Positions 7,836 through 15,951 of a DNA stretch of 48,104 bases are shown piece by piece. The stretch lies in assembly GCF_913775425.1 (NCBI RefSeq), contig NZ_CAJYIS010000044.1, forward strand, positions 1 to 48,104, in the 5' to 3' direction. Below the pieces are notes generated by a model. The model made no database searches. It had not been told where the DNA came from and saw only the letters and a program-made list of their open reading frames with translations. Made by a program: the position numbers and the translations under genes. The first letter of the stretch is position 1. Every line of letters starts with the position of its first letter. Source of the stretch: an uncultured Enterococcus sp. Its GTDB lineage: Bacteria; Bacillota; Bacilli; Lactobacillales; Enterococcaceae.

Positions 7836-8905
7836 GAAAATTGACTTCTTTAATTATCGGGATTGTCGCTGTGATCTTTGTATTGATTGCCACCGCACAT
7901 CAATTAGAACGGTCAACTGGAATGTCTGGTGCGAAGGTTGTAAATATTTACAATTGGGGCGACTATATCGATCCAGCGCTTTTGAAGAAATTCGAACAAG
8001 AATCTGGCTATAAAGTCAATTATGACACATTTGATTCAAACGAAGCGATGTTTACGAAAATCCAACAAGGTGGCACGGCGTATGATATTGCGATTCCTAG
8101 TGAATACATGATCCAAAAAATGATCAAAGCGAATTTGTTAACTCCTTTGGATCACAAACAAATCACCGGATTAGAAAATATCGAACCACGCTTTTTGAAT
8201 CTTGATTTTGATACGGATAATCGATACTCGATTCCATACTTTTGGGGAACATTAGGCATCGTCTATAACGATAAGATGGTCGATGGAAAAGACATTACGT
8301 CTTGGAATGATTTGTGGCGCCCAGAGTTAAAAGATAATATTATGTTGATTGACGGTGCGCGTGAGGTCATTGGATTAGGCTTGAATAGTCTAGGTTATTC
8401 TTTAAATAGTAAACAGATGGATCAATTAGATCAAGCTTATGATAAATTAAAAAAACTGACACCAAATATCAAAGCGATTGTTGCAGATGAAATCAAAATG
8501 TATATGGAAAACGAAGAAAGTGCGGTTGCCGTGACGTTTTCAGGTGAAGCAGCCGATATGATGGCTGAAAATGAGCATCTACACTATGTCATTCCAGATG
8601 ATGGAACCAATCTTTGGTTTGACAATATCGTGATTCCTAAAACGGTCCAAAATAAAGAAGGTGCGTATGCCTTCATCAATTTTATGCTACGACCAGAAAA
8701 TGCAGCTCAAAATGCAGAATACATTGGGTATTCGACACCAAATGAAGCGGCATTGAAATTGTTGCCAAAAGACATTACTGAAGATAAACAATTTTATCCG
8801 TCAGAAGATGCCTTGAAAAAAATGGAAGTCTACAAAGACCTGGGTCCTGAGTATCTAGGAATCTATAATGATCTATTTTTAGAATTGAAGATGTATCGTA
8901 ATTAA
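7832..8905 (+). CDS. potD: Spermidine/putrescine-binding protein
   Basis: The 357-aa extracellular substrate-binding protein of the polyamine importer. After one N-terminal hydrophobic helix (about residues 5-22) the mature domain opens with VVNIYNWGDYIDPALL, the hallmark of PotD/PotF, followed by YDTFDSNEAM and YDIAIPSEYMI, which line the ligand pocket. There is no cysteine at the end of the signal segment, so it is not a lipoprotein by the usual lipobox rule; the helix probably stays as a membrane anchor, which I recall is also the case in streptococcal PotD. Last gene of the operon; a strong terminator follows. Confidence 0.93.
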   Translation: MRKLTSLIIGIVAVIFVLIATAHQLERSTGMSGAKVVNIYNWGDYIDPALLKKFEQESGYKVNYDTFDSNEAMFTKIQQGGTAYDIAIPSEYMIQKMIKANLLTPLDHKQITGLENIEPRFLNLDFDTDNRYSIPYFWGTLGIVYNDKMVDGKDITSWNDLWRPELKDNIMLIDGAREVIGLGLNSLGYSLNSKQMDQLDQAYDKLKKLTPNIKAIVADEIKMYMENEESAVAVTFSGEAADMMAENEHLHYVIPDDGTNLWFDNIVIPKTVQNKEGAYAFINFMLRPENAAQNAEYIGYSTPNEAALKLLPKDITEDKQFYPSEDALKKMEVYKDLGPEYLGIYNDLFLELKMYRN

Positions 8906-8918
8906 CGGATCGTTAACC

Positions 8919-8974
8919 AAAAATAGGACACAAAAAAGGAGTGATGTACTACACCTTTTTGTGTCCTATTTTTT
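8919..8974. terminator. Bidirectional terminator after potD
   Basis: A nearly perfect stem of about 18 bp, AAAATAGGACACAAAAAAGG paired with CCTTTTTGTGTCCTATTTT, with a 14-nt loop. A-rich on the left and T-rich on the right, so it can serve both potD and the convergent GNAT gene, whose stop codon it touches. Confidence 0.92.
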
Positions 8975-9452
8975 AGTTTGCGTAAAATTTCTTTTGATAC
9001 CAACGATCCATCGCCTGATGTTCTGTATCAAGAAGCGGTGCAGATAATGCTTGAAATCCAAAGCGTTCATATAATCGACAGGCAGCTTCTAGTGAATGAT
9101 GTGTTTCTAAATAACAAACTTCATACTGCTGACTAGCAAACGAAAGGGCTGTTTCCATAAGTTTTTGGGCAAGTCCTTGTTTTTGATAGGCAGAAGATAC
9201 ATACAGTTTTTGTAATTCGCATGTTCGCAACACACCGGCTAATGGTGCAATACCGATCCCACCGATAATAGTTCCTTGATCGGAAATGACCCAATAAGCA
9301 GCCTTTGCTTGATCATAATACGAATAAAGCGTAGTTAATTCCGGATCAAAATAGGCTGTTCCAGGAATCGCTAGATCGGCTTCTTCTAAACTTTTTCGAA
9401 TCAAATCAGCCAACTGCTGATTGTCTTTTGCTTCTAATCTACGTAATTGCAT
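8973..9452 (-). CDS. GNAT family N-acetyltransferase
   Basis: A 159-aa single-domain acetyltransferase. Motif A is clear: LQKLYVSSAYQKQGLAQKLMETAL (beta4, the QKQGLA pyrophosphate loop and helix 3). The C-terminal CRLYERFGF is the usual late GNAT motif. The opening RRLEAKDNQQLADLIRKSL is typical of the PhnO/YjgM-like group. It is third in a leftward run with an ABC-F protein and a MATE pump (13 nt after the MATE stop), so a role in drug or metabolite modification is possible but not shown. Acceptor substrate unknown. Confidence 0.85.
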   Translation of the reverse strand: MQLRRLEAKDNQQLADLIRKSLEEADLAIPGTAYFDPELTTLYSYYDQAKAAYWVISDQGTIIGGIGIAPLAGVLRTCELQKLYVSSAYQKQGLAQKLMETALSFASQQYEVCYLETHHSLEAACRLYERFGFQALSAPLLDTEHQAMDRWYQKKFYAN

Positions 9453-9465
9453 TATGCTCCTCCTT

Positions 9466-10848
9466 TTAAATCGTTTGGGTGACGTTTTTCATCCAGGCAT
9501 CAGAACGAATCAAACGATAGCCTAGATAACTTTTGATCCACTCGACCGCTTGACAGATAAAGTAAACAAAAACGATCGAAAGTGCCGTGTGCATACTCAA
9601 GACGTAAGCTAACGGAAATGTGATCGTCCAGACAAAGACGCTATCGAATAAAAAGGTAATAAACGTTTGGCCGCCAGAGCGCAAAATAAAGTAACTCGCA
9701 TGATTAAACGCATAAAGAGGCATACAGATCGCTGCAATTTGAATAAACTTACTGGCAAGTTCTTTGACTTCGGGTTCAGTCTGATAGACAGCAGGAAATA
9801 AGGGGGCAACGATTAGCATAATGATCCCGATCGTGAAACAGCTCATCACCGCAAAAAATAATAATTTGCGAGCTGCATCACGTGCCTCTTGCATCTTATT
9901 TGATCCAAGCAATTGGCCGATAATGACAGCTACCGCACTACCTAAAGCCATATAAACGATATTAAACAAATTTGAAACTGTCGAAGCGATATTTAACGAT
10001 GCGATGACAGATAATCCACGAACTGAATACGCTTGGAGAATCATTGTTTGGCCGATCGCCCACAAAATTTCATTGGCCATCAAAGGAGAACCTTTGACCA
10101 AGATACGTTTTGACAATGACCACGGAATATGAAATTGCCGATAAACGTGTAGACAAAAAGGGTGCTCAGTTGCATGCGCGTGCACCCAAATGACAGTGAT
10201 CGCACATTCCAAAATACGGGCCACCAAAGTTGCGATACCAGCACCAACAACACCTAATTTGGGAAAGCCGAATAATCCAAAAATCAGTAAAAAATTCAGC
10301 GCGGTATTGATAATAACAGCCGTACTACTGGCAAACATTGGTACAATGGTTTTCCCCATTTCACGCAATGAACTCGCATAACTTTGAGAGAGCGCAAAAA
10401 AAGGTAAGGTGAACAACATGATCCATAAAAAGTCACGTGCGGAATCGTGGGCTAGTTGCAATTGTTGAATCTCTGTATCTCCATGTAGATATAAAGAGAT
10501 CAAGTAATCTTGTGCATACCATAAGGCTAAGATGGCTACTATACACATTAGTGCATTGCCAACTAACTTGAAGCGAAACGCGTCACGCATCCCGACGAAA
10601 TCTCGTTTTCCATAAAATTGCGTCCCAAAAATACTCGCAGCAGAAACGATCCCAAAAATACTTAAGTTAAAAACAAAAATCAGTTGATTGACAATAGCGA
10701 CACCCGACATTTGTGCGGTACCGATTTGACCAACCATTAAATTATCGAGTAAACCCACGAAATTTGTAATGGCATTTTGGATCATAATCGGGACCGCGAT
10801 CGTTAATACGTGCAGATAAAATGCACGATCCCCAATAAATTTTTTCAT
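9466..10848 (-). CDS. MATE family multidrug/cation efflux transporter
   Basis: A 460-aa membrane protein with 12 predicted helices in two similar halves. Each half starts with an inverted MATE signature: the first has AVPIMIQNAITNFVGLLDNLMVG, whose core is NAITNFVGLLDNLMVG, and the second has KGSPLMANEILWAIG. MATE pumps export cationic drugs or metabolites against sodium or protons. I chose the ATG at 10848 (MKKFIGDRAF) because GAGGG lies 5 nt upstream; two in-frame ATGs just upstream would put that site inside the gene. It lies about 20 nt after the ABC-F gene, so co-transcription is likely. Substrate not predictable. Confidence 0.9.
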   Translation of the reverse strand: MKKFIGDRAFYLHVLTIAVPIMIQNAITNFVGLLDNLMVGQIGTAQMSGVAIVNQLIFVFNLSIFGIVSAASIFGTQFYGKRDFVGMRDAFRFKLVGNALMCIVAILALWYAQDYLISLYLHGDTEIQQLQLAHDSARDFLWIMLFTLPFFALSQSYASSLREMGKTIVPMFASSTAVIINTALNFLLIFGLFGFPKLGVVGAGIATLVARILECAITVIWVHAHATEHPFCLHVYRQFHIPWSLSKRILVKGSPLMANEILWAIGQTMILQAYSVRGLSVIASLNIASTVSNLFNIVYMALGSAVAVIIGQLLGSNKMQEARDAARKLLFFAVMSCFTIGIIMLIVAPLFPAVYQTEPEVKELASKFIQIAAICMPLYAFNHASYFILRSGGQTFITFLFDSVFVWTITFPLAYVLSMHTALSIVFVYFICQAVEWIKSYLGYRLIRSDAWMKNVTQTI

Positions 10849-10869
10849 CTTTTCCCTCATCATCCGCTT

Positions 10870-12801
10870 TTACACGGATTCTTCTTCCAATTCTAAACTA
10901 ACCGTTTCCCATTCTTCCATTAACTGGAGTTGTTGTGCTTCGATCGTATTCGTTTTTTCTGTCAGCTCTTGCAAGAGGACATGATTGTTCAAGTTTTCTG
11001 ATTTCACCATTTCTTCTTGACACTGACGATGTTCATTTTCTAGATCCGACAGTTGTGCTTCGATCTCATCGATTTTTCGTTGCAGTTGACGGACTTTTTT
11101 TTGTTTTTCTTTTGATTGTTGAAAATTTTGCTTGCCTTCAGAGACGACCGTTTCGACACTTGGCTTATCTAGCAATGCCTGTAACTCAGCTTCTTCTTGT
11201 TTTTTCTCTAGATAGTAATCGTAATCACCTAAAAAGACACGGGAACCTTCTTCAGATAATTCAACAACCGTCGAGGCGATTCGATTAATGAAATAGCGGT
11301 CATGCGAAACGAAGAAGATCGTACCATCGTAATCGATCAACGCATTTTCCAGTACTTCTTTATTGTCGATATCTAAATGGTTTGTCGGTTCGTCTAGCAT
11401 CAAGAAATTGTCATGATCCATCGCAAGTTTTGCCAAAGCAACACGCGCTTTTTCACCACCACTTAATAAGCCGATGGGTTTTTCCACATCCTCGCCAGAA
11501 AATAAGAAACTACCCAAAACAGTCCGGATCTGACCTTCTGGTAGCGTAGGATGCGCATCCCATAGTTCTTGTAAAATCGTCTTGCGCAGCGAAAGTTCAG
11601 CTTGTCCTTGATCGTAGTAACCGACAGAAACGTTAGCGCCAAAGGTTGCAGTTCCTTTTAAAAACGGTTGTCTGTGAATGATCGATTTTAGCAGAGTCGA
11701 TTTTCCGATTCCATTTGGGCCGACTAACGCGACTGCATCGTGTTTGCGAATATCAAGGTTGATTGGCTCGGCTAACACTGTATCTTCATATCCAATAGCA
11801 GCATCTGCAACTTGTAAGACGATATTGCCTGAGGGTTTTTCGACTTCGAATAAGAAATGAGCAGACTTTTCATCACCTTGTGGCCGATCGAGACGATCCA
11901 TCTTTTCTAATTGTTTTCGACGGCTTTGGGCGCGTTTTGTCGTAGAGGCACGCACTAGATTACGCGCAACAAAATCCTCTAATTTTGCGATTTCGTCTTG
12001 TTGTTTCTCAAAAGCTTTCATATCTGTAGCAAGTTGTGCAGCTTTTTCATCAAGGTAACGACTATAGTTTCCTTTGTAATGGCGCATCTTATGGCGACTA
12101 AGTTCATAGACTTCGGTGACTACTTTATCTAAAAAATAGCGATCGTGAGAGACGATCAGTAACGCACCACTATAGCCTTGCAAGTAGGTTTCAAGCCAAG
12201 AGAGTGTTGCGATATCTAAATGGTTTGTCGGCTCATCTAAAATTAAGATATCCGGTTTTTGTAAGAGCATTTTCGCTAAGGCTAATCGGGTTTTTTGGCC
12301 ACCAGAAAGGGTCGCAATCGCTTGGTCATAAAATGACTTGTCAAATTGAAATCCGTGTAAGACAGAGCGGATTTCATTTTCATAACCGTAACCGTTACGC
12401 TCAGTAAATTCATGTTGGATTCGGTCGTATTCTGCTAAAAGTTGGGTATAGGCTGTTGTAGTAGGATCAATTTCGCCCATTTTGTATTCCATTTTGCGCA
12501 TTTTTTCTTCTAACTGACGAATATCAAAAAAAGCATCGAGCATTTCATCGTAGACTGTTTTATCTGAAATCAGTCCGGTATCTTGTGCTAGGTAACTTAG
12601 TGTAGCTTGTTTTGTCTTGATGACGGCGCCTTCATCGGGTTGTTCCACGCCAGCGATAATCTTGAGTAAGGTGGATTTTCCAGCACCGTTACGCCCAACT
12701 AAGCCAATTCTAGCATGTTGGCTGATTTCCATTTGAATTTGTTGAAATAAAACATCTGCACCAAATAATCGGGCAACTTGATTGACTTGTAATAAAATCA
12801 T
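10870..12801 (-). CDS. ABC-F family ATPase (YdiF-type)
   Basis: A 643-aa soluble protein with two ABC domains and no membrane part. ABC-F proteins act on the ribosome, either as translation factors or as antibiotic protection proteins. Domain 1 has GRNGAGKST, LSGGQKTRLALAK and LILDEPTNHLD; domain 2 has GPNGIGKST, LSGGEKARVALAK and LMLDEPTNHLD. Between them is the charged P-site tRNA interaction linker (RASTTKRAQSRRKQLEKMDR). The end is a coiled coil (about 555-640). Length and the neighbouring rex gene match B. subtilis YdiF, which also lies close to rex, so a housekeeping role is more likely than acquired resistance. Confidence 0.9.
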   Translation of the reverse strand: MILLQVNQVARLFGADVLFQQIQMEISQHARIGLVGRNGAGKSTLLKIIAGVEQPDEGAVIKTKQATLSYLAQDTGLISDKTVYDEMLDAFFDIRQLEEKMRKMEYKMGEIDPTTTAYTQLLAEYDRIQHEFTERNGYGYENEIRSVLHGFQFDKSFYDQAIATLSGGQKTRLALAKMLLQKPDILILDEPTNHLDIATLSWLETYLQGYSGALLIVSHDRYFLDKVVTEVYELSRHKMRHYKGNYSRYLDEKAAQLATDMKAFEKQQDEIAKLEDFVARNLVRASTTKRAQSRRKQLEKMDRLDRPQGDEKSAHFLFEVEKPSGNIVLQVADAAIGYEDTVLAEPINLDIRKHDAVALVGPNGIGKSTLLKSIIHRQPFLKGTATFGANVSVGYYDQGQAELSLRKTILQELWDAHPTLPEGQIRTVLGSFLFSGEDVEKPIGLLSGGEKARVALAKLAMDHDNFLMLDEPTNHLDIDNKEVLENALIDYDGTIFFVSHDRYFINRIASTVVELSEEGSRVFLGDYDYYLEKKQEEAELQALLDKPSVETVVSEGKQNFQQSKEKQKKVRQLQRKIDEIEAQLSDLENEHRQCQEEMVKSENLNNHVLLQELTEKTNTIEAQQLQLMEEWETVSLELEEESV

Positions 12802-12839
12802 AGGATCCTCTTTCTTTGCTGTATCGTAATAGCAATTGA

Positions 12840-12870
12840 TCTTAAATCCGTGTAATAATAGGATTTGTGC
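12840..12870 (-). promoter_or_regulatory. Small hairpin in the leader of the ABC-F gene
   Basis: AAATCC and GGATTT form a 6-7 bp inverted repeat around an 11-nt loop, about 40-65 nt upstream of the ABC-F start. Leaders of some ABC-F genes carry attenuators, so the hairpin is noted. It has no T-tract, and no leader peptide was identified, so any role in regulation is a guess. Confidence 0.25.
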
Positions 12871-12965
12871 ATGCTTAGTCTATCATATTTTGCTAAAACT
12901 AGCGATACTTGTGAGAAGTAGTGAAAAGAAATTTGTGAAAAATTGCTAAATTTTGAGCAATCAAA

Positions 12966-12994
12966 TTGCCTTTTACACGTGAATTTTGTATTAT
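12966..12994 (+). promoter_or_regulatory. Promoter of rex
   Basis: TTGCCT (12966-12971) and TATTAT (12989-12994) lie 17 bp apart, which fits a sigma-A promoter. Transcription would start near 13001, giving a short leader that contains the TAGTGAATTGTTCACAA site. Confidence 0.6.
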
Positions 12995-13005
12995 AACACT
13001 TGTAC

Positions 13006-13022
13006 TAGTGAATTGTTCACAA
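13006..13022. promoter_or_regulatory. Possible Rex auto-operator
   Basis: TAGTGAATTGTTCACAA is an inverted repeat with a perfect right half (TTCACAA) of the Rex consensus TTGTGAA-N4-TTCACAA. The left half is weaker and the spacer is 3 bp, not 4. It lies immediately before the GGAGGG ribosome site of rex and just after the likely start of transcription, a sensible place for autoregulation. Confidence 0.4.
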
Positions 13023-13037
13023 TGGAGGGTTTTAATT

Positions 13038-13694
13038 TTGAAAGACAATCAAATTCCAAAAGCAACAGCTAAGCGGTTGCCTTTGTATTATCGCTATTTA
13101 AGAATTTTAAATGACGCGGGGAAAAAGAAAGTATCATCAACAGAGTTAAGTGAAGCTGTACAAGTCGATAGTGCGACGATCAGACGCGATTTTTCTTACT
13201 TTGGGGAGTTAGGAAAACGCGGATATGGATACGACGTTAATGACTTGATGCAATTCTTTGCACGTACATTAAATGATGATCATATGACTAATGTCGCTTT
13301 AATAGGCGTCGGGAATTTAGGAAGCGCGCTATTAAAATATAAGTTTCATCAAAGTAATAGTATCCGTGTGAGTGCAGCATTTGATGTGAATCCAGATATC
13401 GTGGGTCGAATCGTCGATGGCATTCCAGTTTATCCAATGACAGACATGAAAGAGCAGATCGCCATTCAGCAAATTGATATCGCGATTTTAACCGTTCCTG
13501 CACAACGTTCACAAGATGTTGTCAATGAATTGGTCGAAGCGGGGATCAAGGGGATCTTAAACTTCACACCTGCTCGAATTACAGCATCAAGTGATATTTT
13601 AGTGCAAAATGTTGATTTAACCAATGAGCTCCAAACATTGATTTACTTCCTTCATTCTGGTGATACCACTACGTTTACGGACGAAATTATATAA
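13038..13694 (+). CDS. rex: Redox-sensing transcriptional repressor Rex
   Basis: Rex senses the NADH/NAD+ ratio: NADH releases it from DNA, which turns on fermentation and respiration genes. The 218-aa protein has an N-terminal winged helix (about 1-80, recognition region [21 protein letters not shown]) and a Rossmann domain with [10 protein letters not shown] at 90-99. The C-terminal domain-swap helix follows. I start it at the TTG at 13038, giving [20 protein letters not shown], because GGAGGG lies 8 nt upstream and this matches the usual Rex N-terminus; the longer frame begins inside the promoter. Divergent from the ABC-F operon. Confidence 0.95.
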   Translation: MKDNQIPKATAKRLPLYYRYLRILNDAGKKKVSSTELSEAVQVDSATIRRDFSYFGELGKRGYGYDVNDLMQFFARTLNDDHMTNVALIGVGNLGSALLKYKFHQSNSIRVSAAFDVNPDIVGRIVDGIPVYPMTDMKEQIAIQQIDIAILTVPAQRSQDVVNELVEAGIKGILNFTPARITASSDILVQNVDLTNELQTLIYFLHSGDTTTFTDEII

Positions 13695-13702
13695 GTAAAC
13701 AC

Positions 13703-13735
13703 AACCACATGCCTCTAAGCGGTATGTGGTTTTTT
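13703..13735 (+). terminator. Terminator of rex
   Basis: Stem ACCACATgCC / GGtATGTGGT with a short loop, followed by TTTTTT. Confidence 0.88.
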
Positions 13736-13828
13736 ACATTTTATTAAAAAAATACATCAGTACTAGTTTTTTAGACGATTTAAGTGTATCGTTTGAAAAG
13801 GATCAAAGTAAATCAAAAGGAGAATCTT

Positions 13829-14749
13829 ATGTTTGAGTCATTGCCAACTTCGATTTTGCAGATGGGCATGATTTTTTTGTCGATCGTGATCGAAGCATTA
13901 CCCTTTGTGTTATTGGGATGTTTGATCTCAGGCTTTTTGCATGTCTTTTTAAGTGCAGAACGTGTGAATAAACTATTACCGAAAAATAAATTTTTAGCAA
14001 TCATTGTTGGGTCAGTCCTAGGGGTGTTTTTCCCATCATGTGAATGTGGGATCGTCCCGATTGTTCATCAATTTTTAAAAAAAGAAGTGCCAACCTATAC
14101 AGCTTTTCCATTCATGCTAACGGCACCAATTATCAATCCGATCGTATTATTTTCGACATTTATTGCTTTTAGCAATTCATGGAAATTTGTCTTGTTACGT
14201 GTGACAGGAAGTTTACTAGTCGCTTTAGTTGTTGGGATTTGGTTGGCGTATATTTATACTAAAAATCCGTTAAAAGAATCGTACCAGACTACTCATACCC
14301 ATCATGAACACAGTCTGACAAATGAAACATGTACCCACAAACCTCAAGTCAAGAAGATGCAAAAAATCAGTCACATGTTTGAACACAGCATCGATGAGTT
14401 TTTTGATACTGGACGTTATTTGATTATTGGGGCATTGATTGCCTCAGGCTTACAAGTCTATTTGCCAACTAGTATTATTTTGACATTAGGATCGACTAAA
14501 TTATTTGCGATTTTAGTCATGTTAGCTCTAGCAGTCATTATGTCGCTGTGTTCTGAAGCCGATGCTTTTATTGGGAGCAGCTTATTGAGTTTATTTGGTG
14601 TAGCACCGGTCATTGCCTTTTTGGTTTTTGGTCCAATGGTCGATATCAAAAATTTATTGATGATGAAACGTTATTTTGGAACTAAATTTATCGTCCAACT
14701 GGTCTCATTGATTGCGATTGTCGTCACGATTTTTGCTTGGGTGGTGTAA
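13829..14749 (+). CDS. Permease of the DUF318/ArsP_1 family
   Basis: A 306-aa protein with about eight membrane helices (two blocks of four). Between them is a cytoplasmic loop rich in histidine (THTHHEH and TCTHK, about residues 152-170), which suggests metal binding. The signature FFPSCECG (C71, C73) and the repeated APIINPIV / GPMVDIKN segments are typical of the YraQ/YcgR permeases related to ArsP. Substrate unknown. The start at 13829 follows AAAAGGAG at 7 nt. It is paired with a TIGR03943 protein 3 nt downstream, the same pairing as ycgR-ycgQ in Bacillus. Confidence 0.82.
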   Translation: MFESLPTSILQMGMIFLSIVIEALPFVLLGCLISGFLHVFLSAERVNKLLPKNKFLAIIVGSVLGVFFPSCECGIVPIVHQFLKKEVPTYTAFPFMLTAPIINPIVLFSTFIAFSNSWKFVLLRVTGSLLVALVVGIWLAYIYTKNPLKESYQTTHTHHEHSLTNETCTHKPQVKKMQKISHMFEHSIDEFFDTGRYLIIGALIASGLQVYLPTSIILTLGSTKLFAILVMLALAVIMSLCSEADAFIGSSLLSLFGVAPVIAFLVFGPMVDIKNLLMMKRYFGTKFIVQLVSLIAIVVTIFAWVV

Positions 14750-14752
14750 AAG

Positions 14753-15592
14753 ATGATTCGAAGTTTAATTTTGATTGGCTACAGCCAAATGATGATGTAT
14801 TTACAATTGACTGGTAAATTAGATCAATTTATCAATATCCATTACCAATATCTAGCGATTATTTCGATGGTATTGTCGTTATTGTTAGGGTTGATTCAAA
14901 TGTATTTTTGGGTCAAAGAAGATCCCAAAAAAGCACAAGCGCACACGCATGATCACGACCACGATCATGATCATCACTTATCGCGACCGCAAAAGGTGAT
15001 TGCCTATACGTTACTGCTTTTACCACTGATTGTCGGTCTATTATTTCCAACAGTAAGTTTAGATGCGACGATCGTACAAGCCAAAGGATTTCAATTTCCA
15101 GTTAGTAAAGAATCTGTGGGCGATCCTGAAATGAATACGCAGTACCTACAGCCAAACACGAGTATTTATTACAATAAAGAAGATTATCAAAAACAAATGG
15201 ATGGCTTACGCAAAAAATACATCAAAGATGGAAAATTGATTGTTACAGATGACAATTATTTAGAAGTGATGGAACTGATTTATAATTATCCAAGTGAATT
15301 TATCAATCGCCCGATTCATTATGAAGGTTTTTTATTTAAAGCGCCAAAAAATCAAGGTGACTTTTTATTCCGCTTTGGAATCATCCATTGCGTGGCAGAT
15401 TCAGGTGTATTCGGGTTACGTATCGTGTTACCAGATGGTGCCACTGTTGCTGATAATGAATGGTTTTCAATCGATGGCGTCATTGAATCTGATTACTATG
15501 AGCCGTTCCAAAGGGATTTGCCGACTGTTAAAGTAGAAAAAATCAAAAAAATCGATGCGCCTAAAAATGAATATGTGTATCGGACTTTTTAG
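14753..15592 (+). CDS. TIGR03943 (DUF1980) family membrane protein
   Basis: A 279-aa protein. Two N-terminal helices (about 1-15 and 33-53) are followed by a striking His/Asp run (HTHDHDHDHDHH, residues 64-75), a third helix (about 83-102) and a soluble C-terminal domain with the conserved segments INRPIHYEGFL and RFGIIHCVADSGVFGLRI. The family always travels with a DUF318 permease and is a presumed partner of it. The His/Asp loop is a plausible metal-binding site. The gene begins 3 nt after the permease stop, so the two are probably coupled. Function not established. Confidence 0.8.
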   Translation: MIRSLILIGYSQMMMYLQLTGKLDQFINIHYQYLAIISMVLSLLLGLIQMYFWVKEDPKKAQAHTHDHDHDHDHHLSRPQKVIAYTLLLLPLIVGLLFPTVSLDATIVQAKGFQFPVSKESVGDPEMNTQYLQPNTSIYYNKEDYQKQMDGLRKKYIKDGKLIVTDDNYLEVMELIYNYPSEFINRPIHYEGFLFKAPKNQGDFLFRFGIIHCVADSGVFGLRIVLPDGATVADNEWFSIDGVIESDYYEPFQRDLPTVKVEKIKKIDAPKNEYVYRTF

Positions 15593-15612
15593 TATTCAAT
15601 AGAAGGATTTAA

Positions 15613-15641
15613 TTGTAGTTTTTCGTTATTTTTAGTACAAT
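15613..15641 (+). promoter_or_regulatory. Promoter of the ireB-ruvX operon
   Basis: TTGTAG (15613-15618), 17-bp spacer, TACAAT (15636-15641): a good sigma-A match, about 44 bp before the ireB start. Confidence 0.65.
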
Positions 15642-15684
15642 AGGAAAGAAGAACAGTATTCTTTTACGAAAGAGGTGTCGTACT

Positions 15685-15951
15685 ATGGGATTTACAGATA
15701 AGACAGTTCGGTTTGATTTTGAAGACAACCGCAAGCGAGAAGTGAGCGAGACGTTAGCGATTGTGTACACTGCACTAGAGGAAAAAGGTTATAATCCGAT
15801 TAACCAAATCGTAGGATATCTACTTTCGGGTGACCCAGCCTATATTCCGCGTTACCAAGATGCACGAAATTTAATTCGCCGTTATGAACGAGATGAAATC
15901 TTAGAAGTATTGATTCGTGAATATCTGGGAAATCATGGGGTTAATATGTAA
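15685..15951 (+). CDS. ireB: IreB family regulatory phosphoprotein (UPF0297)
   Basis: An 88-aa protein with no membrane segment. In E. faecalis, IreB is phosphorylated by the Ser/Thr kinase IreK and negatively modulates cephalosporin resistance. The N-terminus [10 protein letters not shown] keeps both threonines (T4, T7) reported as phosphosites there. The rest ([32 protein letters not shown]) is highly conserved in the YrzL family. The stop overlaps the ruvX start by one base (TAATG at 15949-15953). The usual upstream partner alaS is absent; the TIGR03943 gene stands there instead. Confidence 0.93.
   Translation: MGFTDKTVRFDFEDNRKREVSETLAIVYTALEEKGYNPINQIVGYLLSGDPAYIPRYQDARNLIRRYERDEILEVLIREYLGNHGVNM

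Noticed and set aside
10935-11288. Rightward 117-aa frame opposite the ABC-F gene
   Set aside because: Lies antisense to the conserved second ABC domain and coiled coil; no ribosome site.
13695-13828. Riboswitch or T-box ahead of the DUF318 permease
   Set aside because: Only about 90 nt after the rex terminator; no conserved T-box or riboswitch core and no second terminator hairpin.
14941-14976. His/Asp codon run as a tandem DNA repeat or CRISPR-like array
   Set aside because: It is a short in-frame coding run (CAT/CAC-GAC/GAT) without spacers.
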